Assembly: GCF_028010285.1 (NCBI RefSeq)
Contig: NZ_CP116304.1
Span: 1,628,501 to 1,692,500 of the forward strand
Direction: 5' to 3'
Source of the DNA: Pseudomonas sp. Q1-7
Lineage (GTDB): Bacteria > Pseudomonadota > Gammaproteobacteria > Pseudomonadales > Pseudomonadaceae
DNA length: 64,000 nt
This document shows positions 37,700-48,740 of the stretch, piece after piece. The notes below the pieces were generated by a model, which worked only from the letters and a program-made list of their open reading frames with translations, was not told the origin of the DNA and did not search any database. The translations under genes and the position numbers were made by a program. Each line of letters starts with the position of its first letter. Position 1 is the stretch's first letter.

Positions 37700-39181
37700 A
37701 TGGCCCCTCAAGAACGCGTCAATCACAGCCTGGAAGCCGAGCGGGGCGACACGCCGCTGCTGCCCAACGAACGCATGTGGGGCTTCTGGGAGTTCACCTA
37801 CGCCAACTCGGCCCTGGCCATCGCCACCTGGGCTTTCCTCATCGGCGGCGCCACGGCCTTGTTCGTGGGCCCGATGCAGGGCATCGCCGCCATCGTCATC
37901 GGCAACATCCTCGGGGTGCTGCTGACCACCTTCGCCACCTGCATACCCTGCGGCAAGTACGGGACCGAGCAGTTCACCTTCCTGCGCAGCATGTTCGGCG
38001 GCAATGGCAGCCGGCTGGTGTACGTGCTGGCGGTGGTGTTCCTCACCATGGGCTGGCTGGCGGTGCTGGGGCTGATGTTCGGCCGCTCCATCGACGGTCT
38101 CACCAGCCTGGTTTCCGAGCACAAGACCGAGGCCAACGGCTGGCTGGTGCTCGGCTCGGGCTTCTTCGCCATCCTTCTGACCGGCTTCGTGGTCGCCAGG
38201 GGGCCCACCTCGATCAAGCTGTTCAACACCATCGTGGCGCCGGCCCTGGTGCTGATCATGGGGGTGATGTTCTACATGATCCTCAGCCAGCACACCTTCG
38301 CCGAGCTGATGGCCATGCCCGCGCTGGATGCGCCCTTCGATGATCCGCGGGTGAACTTCATGATCGCGGTGGAAGTGAACATGGCGGCGGGGTTCTCCTG
38401 GTGGCCCTACGTCGGCAACCTCGCACGCCTGTCGAAGAACCAGCGGACATCCTTCTGGCCCAACATCATCGGCATCTTCGGCGCCGCTTGCCTGGGCGAA
38501 GTGGTGGGGCTGCTGGCCGCCGCCGCGCTGGGCGACAGCGACCCGACCGTGTGGATGGCCCGCATCGGCGGCCTGGTCTTCGGCGTCAGCGCCCTGGGTT
38601 TCGTGGCCTTCGCCAACGTCACCAGCATGGTGAACATCCTCTACACCTCCATCGTTGGCCTGCGCCAGTTGGCGGGGCAGAAACTGCGGGCGATGAGGTG
38701 GGAGTGGCTGGTAGTGCTGTTCTGCGTGATTCCGGGCCTGATCGTGCTGCTCGCGCCGGGTATCTATGACGGATTCTTCATCTTCCTGGTGTGGACTTCG
38801 GCCCTGAACAGCGCCCTGGCGGGCATCGGCATCGCCGACTATTTCTTCCTCCGCCGGCAACGCCTGAACCTGCGCCACCTCTACGCCGACCAGGACCGCT
38901 CGCCGCTGCGCTTCTGGCACGGCTTCAACCCGGCGGCCATGGTGGCGCTGGCGGCGGGCTTCGCCATCTACGTGGTGGTGTTCAACCCGCAGACCCTGGC
39001 CAACACCACGCTCTTCACCTTCGCCACCGCGTCCCTGCCGTCCTGCCTGCTGGCCGGGGTGATCCACTACGTGCTGACCCGCGTGCTGGTCGCCCGCCTG
39101 GGCTGGGGCGGCTACCCAAAGGCGAACGAAAGCAAGACCGAGGTACTGGGCCTCGATGCAAAGGGCTACAGCAATGAATAA
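37700..39181 (+). CDS. NCS1-family permease (purine-cytosine permease-like)
   Basis: 493 residues with about 12 hydrophobic segments. The N-terminal [23 protein letters not shown] and [25 protein letters not shown] are NCS1 (Mhp1/CodB-like) signatures; [13 protein letters not shown] and the mid-protein [25 protein letters not shown] fit as well. It should import a cationic or heterocyclic nitrogen compound with Na+ or H+. In this operon the cargo is probably the guanidino substrate of the ureohydrolase, by inference. Its last 8 bases overlap the GMC gene. Confidence 0.88.
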   Translation: MAPQERVNHSLEAERGDTPLLPNERMWGFWEFTYANSALAIATWAFLIGGATALFVGPMQGIAAIVIGNILGVLLTTFATCIPCGKYGTEQFTFLRSMFGGNGSRLVYVLAVVFLTMGWLAVLGLMFGRSIDGLTSLVSEHKTEANGWLVLGSGFFAILLTGFVVARGPTSIKLFNTIVAPALVLIMGVMFYMILSQHTFAELMAMPALDAPFDDPRVNFMIAVEVNMAAGFSWWPYVGNLARLSKNQRTSFWPNIIGIFGAACLGEVVGLLAAAALGDSDPTVWMARIGGLVFGVSALGFVAFANVTSMVNILYTSIVGLRQLAGQKLRAMRWEWLVVLFCVIPGLIVLLAPGIYDGFFIFLVWTSALNSALAGIGIADYFFLRRQRLNLRHLYADQDRSPLRFWHGFNPAAMVALAAGFAIYVVVFNPQTLANTTLFTFATASLPSCLLAGVIHYVLTRVLVARLGWGGYPKANESKTEVLGLDAKGYSNE

Positions 39182-40859
39182 GCGATACGACTACATCATC
39201 ATCGGCGCGGGCTCCGCCGGCTGCGTGCTCGCCAATCGCCTGACCGAGGATGCCGGCACCTCCGTGCTGGTGCTGGAATTCGGCGGCAGCGACCGCAGCG
39301 TGCTGATCCAGATGCCCAGCGCCTTTTCCATCCCGATGAACACGAAGAAGTACAACTGGCGCTACGAGACCACGGCCGAGCCGCACCTCGACGGCCGCCG
39401 CCTGCACTGCCCGCGCGGCAAGGTGCTGGGCGGCTCGTCGTCGATCAACGGCCTGGTCTACATCCGGGGTCATGCCTACGACTTCGACGAATGGGAATCC
39501 CTGGGCGCGAAGAACTGGGGCTATCGCCACTGCCTGCCGTATTTCAAGCGTGCCGAGACCTACAAGTTCGGCGGCGACGACTACCGTGGCGGCGCCGGCC
39601 CCCTGGCCACCAACAACGGCAACAACATGCAGAACCCGCTGTACGGCGCCTGGGTGGAGGCCGGCGCCCAGGCCGGCTACATCAAGACCGACGACTGCAA
39701 CGGCTACATGCAGGAAGGCTTCGGCGCCATGCACATGACGGTGAAGGACGGCGTGCGCTGGTCCACCGCCAACGCCTACCTGCGCCCAGCCATGGAACGG
39801 CCCAACCTGACGGTGGTCACCCATGCCATGACCCGGCGCATTCTCCTCGACGGCAAGCGCGCCGTGGGCGTGGAGTACGACCAGGGCGGGAAGACCCATA
39901 CCGTGCACTGCAACCGCGAGGTGCTGGTGTCCTCCGGCCCGATCGGCTCGCCGCACCTGCTGCAGCGTTCCGGTATCGGCCCGGCGGAGGTCCTGAAGAA
40001 AGCCGGCATCGAGGTCCGCCACGACCTGCCTGGCGTGGGCGAGAGCCTGCAGGACCACTCGGAAATCTACATCCAGTACGAATGCAAGGAGCCCATCACC
40101 CTCAACGGCAAGATGGGCCTGCTGGGCAAGGCGCTGATCGGCCTGCGCTGGCTGCTGTTCAAGGACGGCCTGGGCGCCAGCAACCACTTCGAGGCGGGTG
40201 GCTTCATCCGTTCCGAGCAGGGCTTGAGGTGGCCGGACATCCAGTTCCACTTCCTGCCGGCGGCGATGCGCTACGACGGCGACAAGCCGTTCAAGGGCCA
40301 TGGCTTCATGGTCCTCACCGGCCCCAACAAGCCGAAGAGCAGGGGCCATGTCCGGGCGCTGTCGGCGGACCCCTACGAGCATCCGGAAATCCGCTTCAAC
40401 TACCTGGAGAGCGAGGAGGACCGCGAGGGCTTTCGTCGCTGCGTGCGCTTGACCCGCGAGATCATCGGCCAGCCGGCCATGGATCGGTACCGAGGCGCGG
40501 AGCTGGCACCGGGGCCGCACGTACAGAGCGATGAGGAAATCGACGCCTTCGTGCGTGCCAACATGGAAAGCACCATGCACCCATGCGGTTCCTGCCGCAT
40601 GGGCGAGGACGATCTGGCGGTGGTGGACTCCGAGCTGCGGGTGCGGGGCATCCAGGGGCTGCGGGTGATCGATTCGTCGGTCTTCCCCACCGAGCCCAAC
40701 GGCAACCTCAACGCGCCGACCATCATGCTCGCCGAGCGTGCCTCGGACCTGGTTCGCGGTCGCCGGTCGCTGGCGCCGGAGGACTTGCCGGTAGGCCTGG
40801 CCGCCAACTGGGAAACCGCCCAGCGCAGCAGCGCCCCCATGCGTCAGGTCGGCGCCTGA
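39174..40859 (+). CDS. GMC-family FAD-dependent alcohol oxidoreductase (BetA-like)
   Basis: 561 residues from ATG 39174. FAD-binding motif [19 protein letters not shown] at the N-terminus, GMC signature 1 [19 protein letters not shown], signature 2 [16 protein letters not shown], and the catalytic His region [10 protein letters not shown] with ending [15 protein letters not shown]. It looks like choline dehydrogenase BetA, but the operon lacks betI, betB next to it and betT, so a different hydroxy compound is likely. It overlaps the permease gene by 8 bp. It would make the aldehyde used by the ALDH of the same operon. Confidence 0.9.
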   Translation: MNKRYDYIIIGAGSAGCVLANRLTEDAGTSVLVLEFGGSDRSVLIQMPSAFSIPMNTKKYNWRYETTAEPHLDGRRLHCPRGKVLGGSSSINGLVYIRGHAYDFDEWESLGAKNWGYRHCLPYFKRAETYKFGGDDYRGGAGPLATNNGNNMQNPLYGAWVEAGAQAGYIKTDDCNGYMQEGFGAMHMTVKDGVRWSTANAYLRPAMERPNLTVVTHAMTRRILLDGKRAVGVEYDQGGKTHTVHCNREVLVSSGPIGSPHLLQRSGIGPAEVLKKAGIEVRHDLPGVGESLQDHSEIYIQYECKEPITLNGKMGLLGKALIGLRWLLFKDGLGASNHFEAGGFIRSEQGLRWPDIQFHFLPAAMRYDGDKPFKGHGFMVLTGPNKPKSRGHVRALSADPYEHPEIRFNYLESEEDREGFRRCVRLTREIIGQPAMDRYRGAELAPGPHVQSDEEIDAFVRANMESTMHPCGSCRMGEDDLAVVDSELRVRGIQGLRVIDSSVFPTEPNGNLNAPTIMLAERASDLVRGRRSLAPEDLPVGLAANWETAQRSSAPMRQVGA

Positions 40860-40865
40860 AACCCG

Positions 40866-40902
40866 CCGGGGGAGGGGCCGTAGTGGCCGCTCCCCCCGGT
40901 GT
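40866..40902 (+). terminator. GC-rich hairpin after the GMC gene
   Basis: CCGGGGGAGGGGCC and GGCCGCTCCCCCCGG, read around a GTAGT loop, pair with one or two mismatches just after the stop at 40859. It lacks a T-tract, but its place at the operon end suggests termination. Confidence 0.45.
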
Positions 40903-41015
40903 GGCAACGACCGTTCGGCGCTGGTCATCAAACTGTCACGGTTCTGTGGCAGCGCGAACGCAAGGAATTCATCAGAATCGCGTTCAACTGGGGTTTTGCG
41001 TTCTGGATTTCCAAC

Positions 41016-42011
41016 ATGCGTGTGCTGATCCTGCTCGCCGCGCTCATTTGCGGCTTGCCTTCCTTTACGTTCGCCAACGTCCGCTGCGATGTGACCGTGC
41101 CGACCGAGACCGTCGACCTGGGCGACGTGCGCCTGGCCTACCAGAGCGTGGGGCATGAGCGGGACCCGGCGCTGCTGCTGATCATGGGGCTGGGCGGGCA
41201 ACTGATCCATTGGCCGGACGAAGTGGTGGAGCGGCTCTGCCGCAGCGGATTTCGGGTGATCCGCTTCGATAACCGCGACGTGGGCCTGTCCGCCTGGACC
41301 GGCGTTGCGCCCTCGGCCAACCTGCCGTACGAGGTGCTGCGCTACCGCCTCGGACTGCCGGTGACGGCGCCCTATGGCCTGCGCGACATGGCCGTCGATT
41401 CGCTGCACCTGCTGGATGCCCTCGGTATCCGGCAGGCTCATGTGCTGGGCGCGAGCATGGGGGGGATGATCGCCCAGCACCTGGCCGACCTGGCGCCGCA
41501 GCGGGTGCTCAGCCTGACCCTGGTGATGACCAGTTCCGGTGCCCAGGGTCTGCCGGCACCCAGCCCGGCCCTGCTGGAGCTGCTGGCCCGGCGCGAGGCG
41601 CCGAGCCGCGAGGTGGCTGTCGAGCATCAGGCGGACCTGCTGGCCGCGCTGGGCAGCCCCGAGGTCAGCGACGATCGCGCGCAACTGCTGGAACAGGCCG
41701 CCCGGGCCTATGACCGATCCTTCAACCCCGAAGGGGTGCAGCGGCAGATCCTGGCGATTCTCGCCGAACCCAGCCGCGTCGATATGCTCAACCGCCTGAA
41801 GGTGCCGACCCTGGTGGTGCACGGCACGGCCGATCCGCTGCTGCCGGTGATGCACGGCGTGCACGTGGCGGCGCATATCCGGGGCGCGGAGTTGAAGCTG
41901 ATCCCCGGCCTGGCCCACCGCTTCCAGGAAGCGTTCAAGGAGCCCCTGTTGTCGGCGGTGCTGCCGCACCTGTTGGCCCATCGTGCAGAGGGGCATGTGG
42001 CGCAGCTGTGA
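41016..42011 (+). CDS. Exported alpha/beta-fold hydrolase
   Basis: 331 residues from ATG 41016. A signal peptide (MRVLILLAALICGLPSFTFA) precedes the mature protein. Fold markers: LLLIMGLGGQLIHWPDEV with oxyanion loop, FDNRDVGLSAW, the nucleophile elbow GASMGGMIAQHLAD, the late Asp in VVHGTADPLLP, and the catalytic His in GLAHRFQEAF. It is a serine hydrolase or esterase, probably periplasmic. It reads alone, downstream of the GMC operon terminator; a long palindrome follows 29 bases after its stop. Substrate unknown. Confidence 0.85.
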   Translation: MRVLILLAALICGLPSFTFANVRCDVTVPTETVDLGDVRLAYQSVGHERDPALLLIMGLGGQLIHWPDEVVERLCRSGFRVIRFDNRDVGLSAWTGVAPSANLPYEVLRYRLGLPVTAPYGLRDMAVDSLHLLDALGIRQAHVLGASMGGMIAQHLADLAPQRVLSLTLVMTSSGAQGLPAPSPALLELLARREAPSREVAVEHQADLLAALGSPEVSDDRAQLLEQAARAYDRSFNPEGVQRQILAILAEPSRVDMLNRLKVPTLVVHGTADPLLPVMHGVHVAAHIRGAELKLIPGLAHRFQEAFKEPLLSAVLPHLLAHRAEGHVAQL

Positions 42012-42040
42012 TCAAGCCGTTGTGGCCGGATGTCTTCGAT

Positions 42041-42080
42041 TGTGGGGGCGAATTCATTCGCGAATGAATTCGCCCCCACA
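42041..42080. repeat. Perfect 40-bp palindrome (20-bp arms, no loop)
   Basis: TGTGGGGGCGAATTCATTCG (42041-42060) is followed immediately by its exact reverse complement to 42080. It lies between the convergent hydrolase and glpD genes, where it can act as a bidirectional terminator or cruciform. It is the most perfect member of the GCGAATTCATTCGC family of this window. Confidence 0.9.
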
Positions 42081-42100
42081 GGTTGTTCCCCGATATCTCC

Positions 42101-43630
42101 TTACGCCGCATCCGCCCGTGGTCGGCGCGGATGCTCGTGCTTCAGGTAGTGGGCCAGGCGTGCCTGCTGGCTGGCGCTCATGAACAGGCCGAGCTTGGTG
42201 CGGCGCCAGAGGATGTCTTCGGCGCTGACGGCCCATTCCTCCTGGCAGAGGTAGTCCACCTCCCGCGTGTAGAGGCCGGCGCCCAGGTGTTCGCCGAGGT
42301 CGGCCAGCTCGCGCACACCCCGCAGCAGATGCCAACAGCGGTTGCCGTAGAGGTTGGCCCAGCGCCGGGCGATCGAGGTGGGCAGCCAGCCGAAGTGGGC
42401 GCAGAGGGCTTCCACCAGGGCACTGCGGCTTTCCATCTGTTCGCCGCCGGGTAACGGCGCCGTGGCGGTCCATGGGCCCCTGGCATCGGGAAACCAGGGC
42501 GCCAGTTGCTCCAGGGCGGCTTCGGCGAGTTTGCGGTAGGTGGTCAGCTTGCCGCCGAATACCGAGAGCAGCGGCGCATCGCCGGGGTGGGCGGAGAGTG
42601 CCAGGGTGTAGTCGCGGGTCACCGCCGAAGGGTCGTCCGACTCGTCGTCGCACAACGGGCGGACACCGGCGTAGCTGTGGAGGACGTCCTCTTCGCGCAG
42701 TTGGCGCTTGAAGTGGCGGTTGACCACGTCCAGCAGGTAGCGGGTTTCTTCGGGCGTGATCGCCACATCCGCCGGGTCGCCGTGGTATTCGCGGTCGGTG
42801 GTGCCGATCAGGCTGAAGCGTTCCAGGTAGGGGATGGCGAAGACGATGCGGCGGTCTTCGTTCTGCAGGATGTAGGCCTGCTCGCCGTCGTGCAGGCGCG
42901 GCACGATGATGTGGCTGCCCTGGATCAGGCGGATGCCGTGGGGCGCCTGCTGCTTGAGGTCCTGCTCGATGAAGCGGGCCACCCAGGGGCCGGCAGCATT
43001 GACCAGGGCGCGGGCGCGGATCGACAGCAGGCTGCCGTCGGCGCGTTCCAGATGGATATGCCAGAGGCCCTTGCTGCGCCGGGCGCTGACGCAGCGCGTG
43101 CGGGTGTGGATATGGGCGCCGCGTTCGCGGGCGGCCATGGCGTTGAGCACCACCAGGCGCGCGTCGTCCACCCAGCAATCGGAATATTCGAAGCCCTGGC
43201 TGATCTCCGCTTGCAGCGGGCTGCCAGCACCGAAACGCAGGCCGCGGGAGGCGGGCAGGCGCTTGCGCTTGCCGAGGTGGTCGTAGAGGAACAGGCCGGC
43301 GCGAATCATCCAGGCCGGACGCAGGTGCGGCCGGTGCGGCAGGATGAAGCGCATGGGCTTGACGATGTGCGGGGCCTTGGCGAGGAGCACTTCGCGCTCG
43401 GCCAGGGCTTCGCGCACCAGGCGGAATTCGTGATGTTCCAGATAGCGCAGGCCGCCGTGGATCAGCTTGCTGCTGGCCGAAGAGGTGTGTCGGGCAAGGT
43501 CGTCCTTCTCGCAGAGAAACACCGACAGGCCCCGGCCGGCCGCATCCGCGGCGATGCCGACGCCATTGATGCCGCCGCCGACGATGGCGAGGTCATAGAC
43601 TTCGGCAATGGGGGGGTGGTTGTGGTTCAT
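42101..43630 (-). CDS. glpD: Aerobic glycerol-3-phosphate dehydrogenase GlpD
   Basis: 509 residues from ATG 43630. Membrane-associated FAD enzyme oxidising sn-glycerol-3-phosphate to dihydroxyacetone phosphate and passing electrons to quinone. FAD motif YDLAIVGGGINGVGIAADAA, then SSASSKLIHGGLRYLEHHEF, the substrate motif VNAAGPWVARF and VRPLCDDESDDPSAVTRDY, then FGGKLTTYRKLAE and a C-terminal helical domain (IARRWANLYGNR). A GlpR-type operator region precedes it, and glpR is next upstream in the same direction. Confidence 0.96.
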   Translation of the reverse strand: MNHNHPPIAEVYDLAIVGGGINGVGIAADAAGRGLSVFLCEKDDLARHTSSASSKLIHGGLRYLEHHEFRLVREALAEREVLLAKAPHIVKPMRFILPHRPHLRPAWMIRAGLFLYDHLGKRKRLPASRGLRFGAGSPLQAEISQGFEYSDCWVDDARLVVLNAMAARERGAHIHTRTRCVSARRSKGLWHIHLERADGSLLSIRARALVNAAGPWVARFIEQDLKQQAPHGIRLIQGSHIIVPRLHDGEQAYILQNEDRRIVFAIPYLERFSLIGTTDREYHGDPADVAITPEETRYLLDVVNRHFKRQLREEDVLHSYAGVRPLCDDESDDPSAVTRDYTLALSAHPGDAPLLSVFGGKLTTYRKLAEAALEQLAPWFPDARGPWTATAPLPGGEQMESRSALVEALCAHFGWLPTSIARRWANLYGNRCWHLLRGVRELADLGEHLGAGLYTREVDYLCQEEWAVSAEDILWRRTKLGLFMSASQQARLAHYLKHEHPRRPRADAA

Positions 43631-43645
43631 GGGCAGGCACCAAGG

Positions 43646-43679
43646 TCGAAATCGAACTTTCAATGTTCACTTTCGAAAA
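43646..43679. promoter_or_regulatory. Putative GlpR operator region before glpD
   Basis: The stretch holds TCGAAATCGAACTTTCAATG and then TTCACTTTCGAAAA, a cluster of TCGAA and GAAAGT/ACTTTC half-sites with partial dyad symmetry, 16 bases before the glpD ATG. GlpR sites are TTCG-rich dyads. Assignment is tentative. Confidence 0.4.
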
Positions 43680-43765
43680 TAGCCTAGTCGAGCAGGCGCG
43701 GAATGAACAGCCCGATGCGCGCTTTCGCGCTGGGCGGTCACGGAAAATTCATGTGGGGAGGGCGG

Positions 43766-44524
43766 TCAGACCCGCTCGAGGTGTACCTTGTGCTCGGCCA
43801 GCAGGCGGGTCAGGGCGGGGGACGGTTGGTGGTCGGTGAACAGGCGGTCGACCAGGGCGATGGAGCCCAGGCGTACCACGGCATTACGCCCGAACTTGCT
43901 GGAATCGGCGGCGAGGAACACCTGCCGGGCGTTGTCGATGATGGCCTGGGAAACGCGCACTTCCTGGTAGTCGAAGTCCAGCAGGCTGCCGTCTTCGTCG
44001 ATGCCGCTGATGCCCACCAGGGCGTAGTCGACCTTGAACTGCTGGATGAAATCCACCGCCGCCTGGCCGACGATGCCACCGTCGCTGCGCACTGTGCCGC
44101 CGGCCACCAGCACCTCGAAGTCGGGTTTATCGGCCAACTGCGCGGCCACGTGCAGGTTGTTGGTGATCACCTTCAGGCCCTTGTGGCCCATGAGTTCGCG
44201 GGCGATGGCCTCGGTGGTGGTGCCGATGTTGATGAACAGCGAGGCGTGGTCGGGAATGTACTCGGCCACCGCCTCGGCGATGCGTTGCTTCTCGTCGCGG
44301 TTCTGCCCGGCGCGCATGGCGTAGGCGGTGTTCTGGGTGCTCGAGGCTTCGCTGGCGGCACCGCCATGGGTGCGTCGCAGCAGGCCGTGCTCGGCGAGCT
44401 GGTTGATGTCGCGGCGGATCGTCTGCGGGGTGACGGCGAAAGCCTGGGCCAGCTCGTCGATGCTGACGTAGCCACGCTCACGGGTGAGGTCGAGGATGTC
44501 TTGTTGCCGTGGGCCCAGGTTCAT
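43766..44524 (-). CDS. glpR: Glycerol-3-phosphate regulon repressor GlpR
   Basis: 252 residues, DeoR family. N-terminal [42 protein letters not shown] matched in two parts, and the C-terminal sensor domain with [18 protein letters not shown] (phosphate-binding GTTT), [12 protein letters not shown] and [14 protein letters not shown]. It represses glp genes and is released by glycerol-3-phosphate. It sits between glpD (downstream, same strand) and the oppositely read ybaK-glpK. Confidence 0.95.
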   Translation of the reverse strand: MNLGPRQQDILDLTRERGYVSIDELAQAFAVTPQTIRRDINQLAEHGLLRRTHGGAASEASSTQNTAYAMRAGQNRDEKQRIAEAVAEYIPDHASLFINIGTTTEAIARELMGHKGLKVITNNLHVAAQLADKPDFEVLVAGGTVRSDGGIVGQAAVDFIQQFKVDYALVGISGIDEDGSLLDFDYQEVRVSQAIIDNARQVFLAADSSKFGRNAVVRLGSIALVDRLFTDHQPSPALTRLLAEHKVHLERV

Positions 44525-44625
44525 GCTGGCTCCTTGATTTGCGCGGCATTATAGCGGTGTGCTGCCGAATCACGGCTTTTCCGTTAAGGTACGCCGAATC
44601 TGTCGCAGGATTTTCACAATCGAAC

Positions 44626-45096
44626 ATGACTCCCGCCATCGATCTGCTGAAGAAAGCCAAGGCTGAGCACAAGGTGCTCAGTTACGCCCATGACCCCAAG
44701 GCGCCGTCCTATGGCCTGGAAGCCGCCGAGAAGCTCAACCTGGACCCGGCACGGGTGTTCAAGACCCTGCTGGCCGTCACCGAGAAGGGTGAGCTGCTGG
44801 TGGCCGTGGTGCCGGTGGCGGGCAGCCTGGACCTGAAAGCCCTGGCGCAGGCGGCGGGGGTGAAGAAAACCGAGATGGCCGACCCCGGTCAGGCCCAGCG
44901 CAGCACCGGCTACCTGGTGGGGGGCATCAGCCCGCTGGGGCAGAAGAAGCGCCTGCGCACCTTCATCGACAGCACGGCGCGCCACTTCGACAGCATCCAT
45001 GTCAGCGCCGGACGGCGTGGACTGGAGGTGGAGCTGGCCGCCGATACCCTGGCCACCCACACCCAGGGCCAGTTCGCCGATATCGGCCGCCCCTGA
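44626..45096 (+). CDS. ybaK: Cys-tRNA(Pro)/Cys-tRNA(Cys) deacylase YbaK
   Basis: 156 residues from ATG 44626. Trans-editing enzyme that removes cysteine from mischarged tRNA(Pro). Motifs: HKVLSYAHDPKAPSYGLEAA, ARVFKTLLAV (with the conserved Lys), VVPVAGSLDLKALAQAAG, GYLVGGISPLGQKKRLRTFID and the end LEVELAADTLA. It has a single YbaK/ProRS-INS domain. It lies 27 bases upstream of glpK, an odd partner for glycerol genes; the two are probably co-transcribed. Confidence 0.93.
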   Translation: MTPAIDLLKKAKAEHKVLSYAHDPKAPSYGLEAAEKLNLDPARVFKTLLAVTEKGELLVAVVPVAGSLDLKALAQAAGVKKTEMADPGQAQRSTGYLVGGISPLGQKKRLRTFIDSTARHFDSIHVSAGRRGLEVELAADTLATHTQGQFADIGRP

Positions 45097-45123
45097 TTCC
45101 CATAACAACAAGGAAGCATCGCC

Positions 45124-46611
<1,488 letters not shown>

Positions 46612-46772
46612 CCAGGTCCCGGGCGCCCCCATGCGCCCCATTGCGGAAGCGTTACGGCCTGACTCCGCTAGACTGAGCTGACTTCCCTCTGATCAAGGCT
46701 GGCCGCGTCATCCGTGTGGGGTGTCGGCGGCCGGTGTGCCGCTTCTGCTTGCCCCATCTCAAGGAGCTTCTC

Positions 46773-47555
46773 ATGCAGCTGGATTTCCACCAGGTCGATG
46801 CCTTCACCCAGCGCCCCTTCGGCGGCAATCCGGCGGTGGTCTACCGCCTCGATGCCTGGCTCGACGACCAGCTCATGCAACGCATCGCCGCCGAACACAA
46901 CCTGTCGGAAACCGCATTTCTGGTGAAGGAAGGCCATGCCTGGCATATCCGCTGGTTCACCCCCAGGGCCGAGGTGCCGCTCTGTGGCCACGCCACCCTG
47001 GCCAGTGCCCATGTACTGTTCGAGCTTTATCAGGAGCCGGGCGATCGCCTGGCGTTCACCAGCAAGTCCGGTGAGCTGCGGGTGAGCCGGGAGGAAGAGG
47101 GGCGCCTGGCCTTGGACTTCCCGGCGCAGGTGCCGCATGAGGTGGGCGTGAGCCTGGAGCTGGAGCACGCTTTGGGAGTCGCCCCGGTGGATGCGCTGGG
47201 GGCCAACTTCCTGCTGGTGGTGTTGGAGTCTGAGCAGGCGGTGCGTGATTGCGCGCCGGATTTCAGGGCCCTGGCCCGGCTGCCCTGGACCGGGGTGATC
47301 GTCACCGCGGCGGGGTTGAAGTATGACTTCGTTTCGCGCTTTTTCGCGCCCTCGATCGGCCTCGACGAAGACCCGGTGACCGGGGCCGCCCACTGCGCCC
47401 TGATTCCCTACTGGGCGAATCGCCTCGGCAAGCGTGTGCTGCGTGCCGAACAATGTTCGGCCCGTGGCGGCGAACTCTGGTGCCGCCTGGATGGCGAGCG
47501 GGTGAGCATTGCCGGGCACTCGGTGCTGGTGGCCAGCGGCCGGTTGTGGGTCTAG
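46773..47555 (+). CDS. PhzF-family isomerase/epimerase-like protein
   Basis: 260 residues from ATG 46773 (AAGGAG upstream). The opening QLDFHQVDAFTQRPFGGNPAVV, the catalytic Glu in HNLSETAFLV, WFTPRAEVPLCGHATLASAH and DPVTGAAHCALIPYWA are PhzF signatures; the domain has two similar halves. There are no phenazine genes around, so it is a housekeeping PhzF paralog of unknown substrate. It is convergent with the ABC ATPase gene and shares a bidirectional terminator. Confidence 0.92.
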   Translation: MQLDFHQVDAFTQRPFGGNPAVVYRLDAWLDDQLMQRIAAEHNLSETAFLVKEGHAWHIRWFTPRAEVPLCGHATLASAHVLFELYQEPGDRLAFTSKSGELRVSREEEGRLALDFPAQVPHEVGVSLELEHALGVAPVDALGANFLLVVLESEQAVRDCAPDFRALARLPWTGVIVTAAGLKYDFVSRFFAPSIGLDEDPVTGAAHCALIPYWANRLGKRVLRAEQCSARGGELWCRLDGERVSIAGHSVLVASGRLWV

Positions 47556-47598
47556 GGGATGAACAGGACGATCCTGATTCACGAGGACTGAAAAAAGG

Positions 47599-47624
47599 AA
47601 GGGGCCGCATCTGTGCGGCCCCTT
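47599..47624. terminator. Bidirectional terminator between phzF-like and ABC ATPase genes
   Basis: AAGGGGCCGCA (47599-47609) and TGCGGCCCCTT (47614-47624) pair exactly around TCTG. TTGTCGTTT follows on the plus strand and a run of six T follows on the minus strand (complement of 47591-47596). Confidence 0.85.
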
Positions 47625-47630
47625 GTCGTT

Positions 47631-48740
47631 TCAGAGTGCGCCACTGATGCGGCGCACGCCGGATTCCTGGGGTGTGAAATGGGCGGCGACGCTGCCCTGG
47701 GCGGGGAACACCACCAGATGGTCGGCAGCGATGCGGATGCCGACATCCTCTCCGGGCTGGTGGTCGGCGTGGCTGGGGAAAATGGACTCCAGCTGGCTGC
47801 CGGTGGGGAGCAGCAGGCGATAGAGGGTCGCGGCGCCGAGGAAGGTCTTGCCGATCACCCGCGCGCGCAGGTCGCTGTCCGGTGCGTGGACGATGTCGTC
47901 CGGGCGCAGCAGCACATCCACCGCCGCCCCCTGGGGCCAGGTGTAGGCGCGGTTGCCCCGGATGGTACCCAGCTCGGTGTTCACCGCGTCGGCGGATACC
48001 AGTTGGCCGCGGATGAAATAGCCCTGGCCGACGAAGCTGGCGACGAAGGGGGTCAGGGGCTCGTGGTAGAGGTTATACGGCGTATCCCACTGTTCCAGCA
48101 GGCCGTTCCTGAACACGCCGATGTGATCGCTGACGGCGAAGGCCTCTTCCTGATCATGGGTGACCAGGATGGCGCTGGTGCCGCGCGCCTTGAGGATCTC
48201 GCGGACCTCCTGGCTGAGGCGGCGACGCAGTTCGCCATCGAGGTTGGAGAAGGGCTCGTCGAGCAGCAGCAGGCTGGGCTCCGGCGCCAGGGCGCGGGCC
48301 AGGGAAACCCGTTGCTGCTGGCCGCCCGACAGCTCATGGGGGTAGCGCCTGGCCAGGTGGCCCAGTTTCACCAGTTCCAGCAGTTCGTCGACCTTGCGCG
48401 CGCTGTCGGCCTCCTTGCGGATGCCGAAGGCGACGTTGTCGGCCACGGTCAGGTGGGGAAACAGGGCGTAGTCCTGGAACACCATGCCGATGCGTCGCTT
48501 CTCCGGCGCCAGGGTGAAGCCGGCGCGGGAGATGACCTCGCCGGCCAGCTCGATTTCGCCTTCCAGCACCGGCTCGAAGCCGGCGATGGCGCGCAGTGTG
48601 GTGGTCTTGCCGCAGCCCGAGGGGCCCAGCAGGCAGCCGATGTCACCGGCGTTGAGATGGAGATTCAGGCCCCGCACAACCTGCTGGTCGTGATAACCGC
48701 AGCTGAGGTTGCGCAGGCTGAGGAGCATTTCGTGAGTCAT
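47631..48740 (-). CDS. ABC transporter ATP-binding protein, FbpC/PotA-like, without permease
   Basis: 369 residues. Nucleotide-binding domain with Walker [11 protein letters not shown]-loop FQDYALF, signature LSGGQQQRV, Walker [13 protein letters not shown] and the H-loop THDQEEA; then a TOBE-type regulatory domain ([18 protein letters not shown]). It resembles iron(III) or spermidine/putrescine importer ATPases. No binding protein or permease gene is near. Its start overlaps the argF stop by ATGA, so it is made from the argF message; P. aeruginosa has the same pair (PA3538-argF). Its partner must be encoded elsewhere. Confidence 0.9.
   Translation of the reverse strand: MTHEMLLSLRNLSCGYHDQQVVRGLNLHLNAGDIGCLLGPSGCGKTTTLRAIAGFEPVLEGEIELAGEVISRAGFTLAPEKRRIGMVFQDYALFPHLTVADNVAFGIRKEADSARKVDELLELVKLGHLARRYPHELSGGQQQRVSLARALAPEPSLLLLDEPFSNLDGELRRRLSQEVREILKARGTSAILVTHDQEEAFAVSDHIGVFRNGLLEQWDTPYNLYHEPLTPFVASFVGQGYFIRGQLVSADAVNTELGTIRGNRAYTWPQGAAVDVLLRPDDIVHAPDSDLRARVIGKTFLGAATLYRLLLPTGSQLESIFPSHADHQPGEDVGIRIAADHLVVFPAQGSVAAHFTPQESGVRRISGAL

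Noticed and set aside
39174-40859. Calling the GMC gene choline dehydrogenase betA
   Set aside because: Sequence is BetA-like, but betI/betT are absent and it is in an operon with a ureohydrolase and NCS1 permease, so choline as substrate is not supported.
39015-41996. 993-codon minus-strand frame opposite the GMC and hydrolase genes
   Set aside because: Antisense shadow; the plus-strand genes show intact FAD and nucleophile-elbow motifs.
46773-47555. Phenazine biosynthesis phzF
   Set aside because: Only the PhzF family fold is supported; no other phz genes are nearby, and PhzF paralogs are common outside phenazine pathways.
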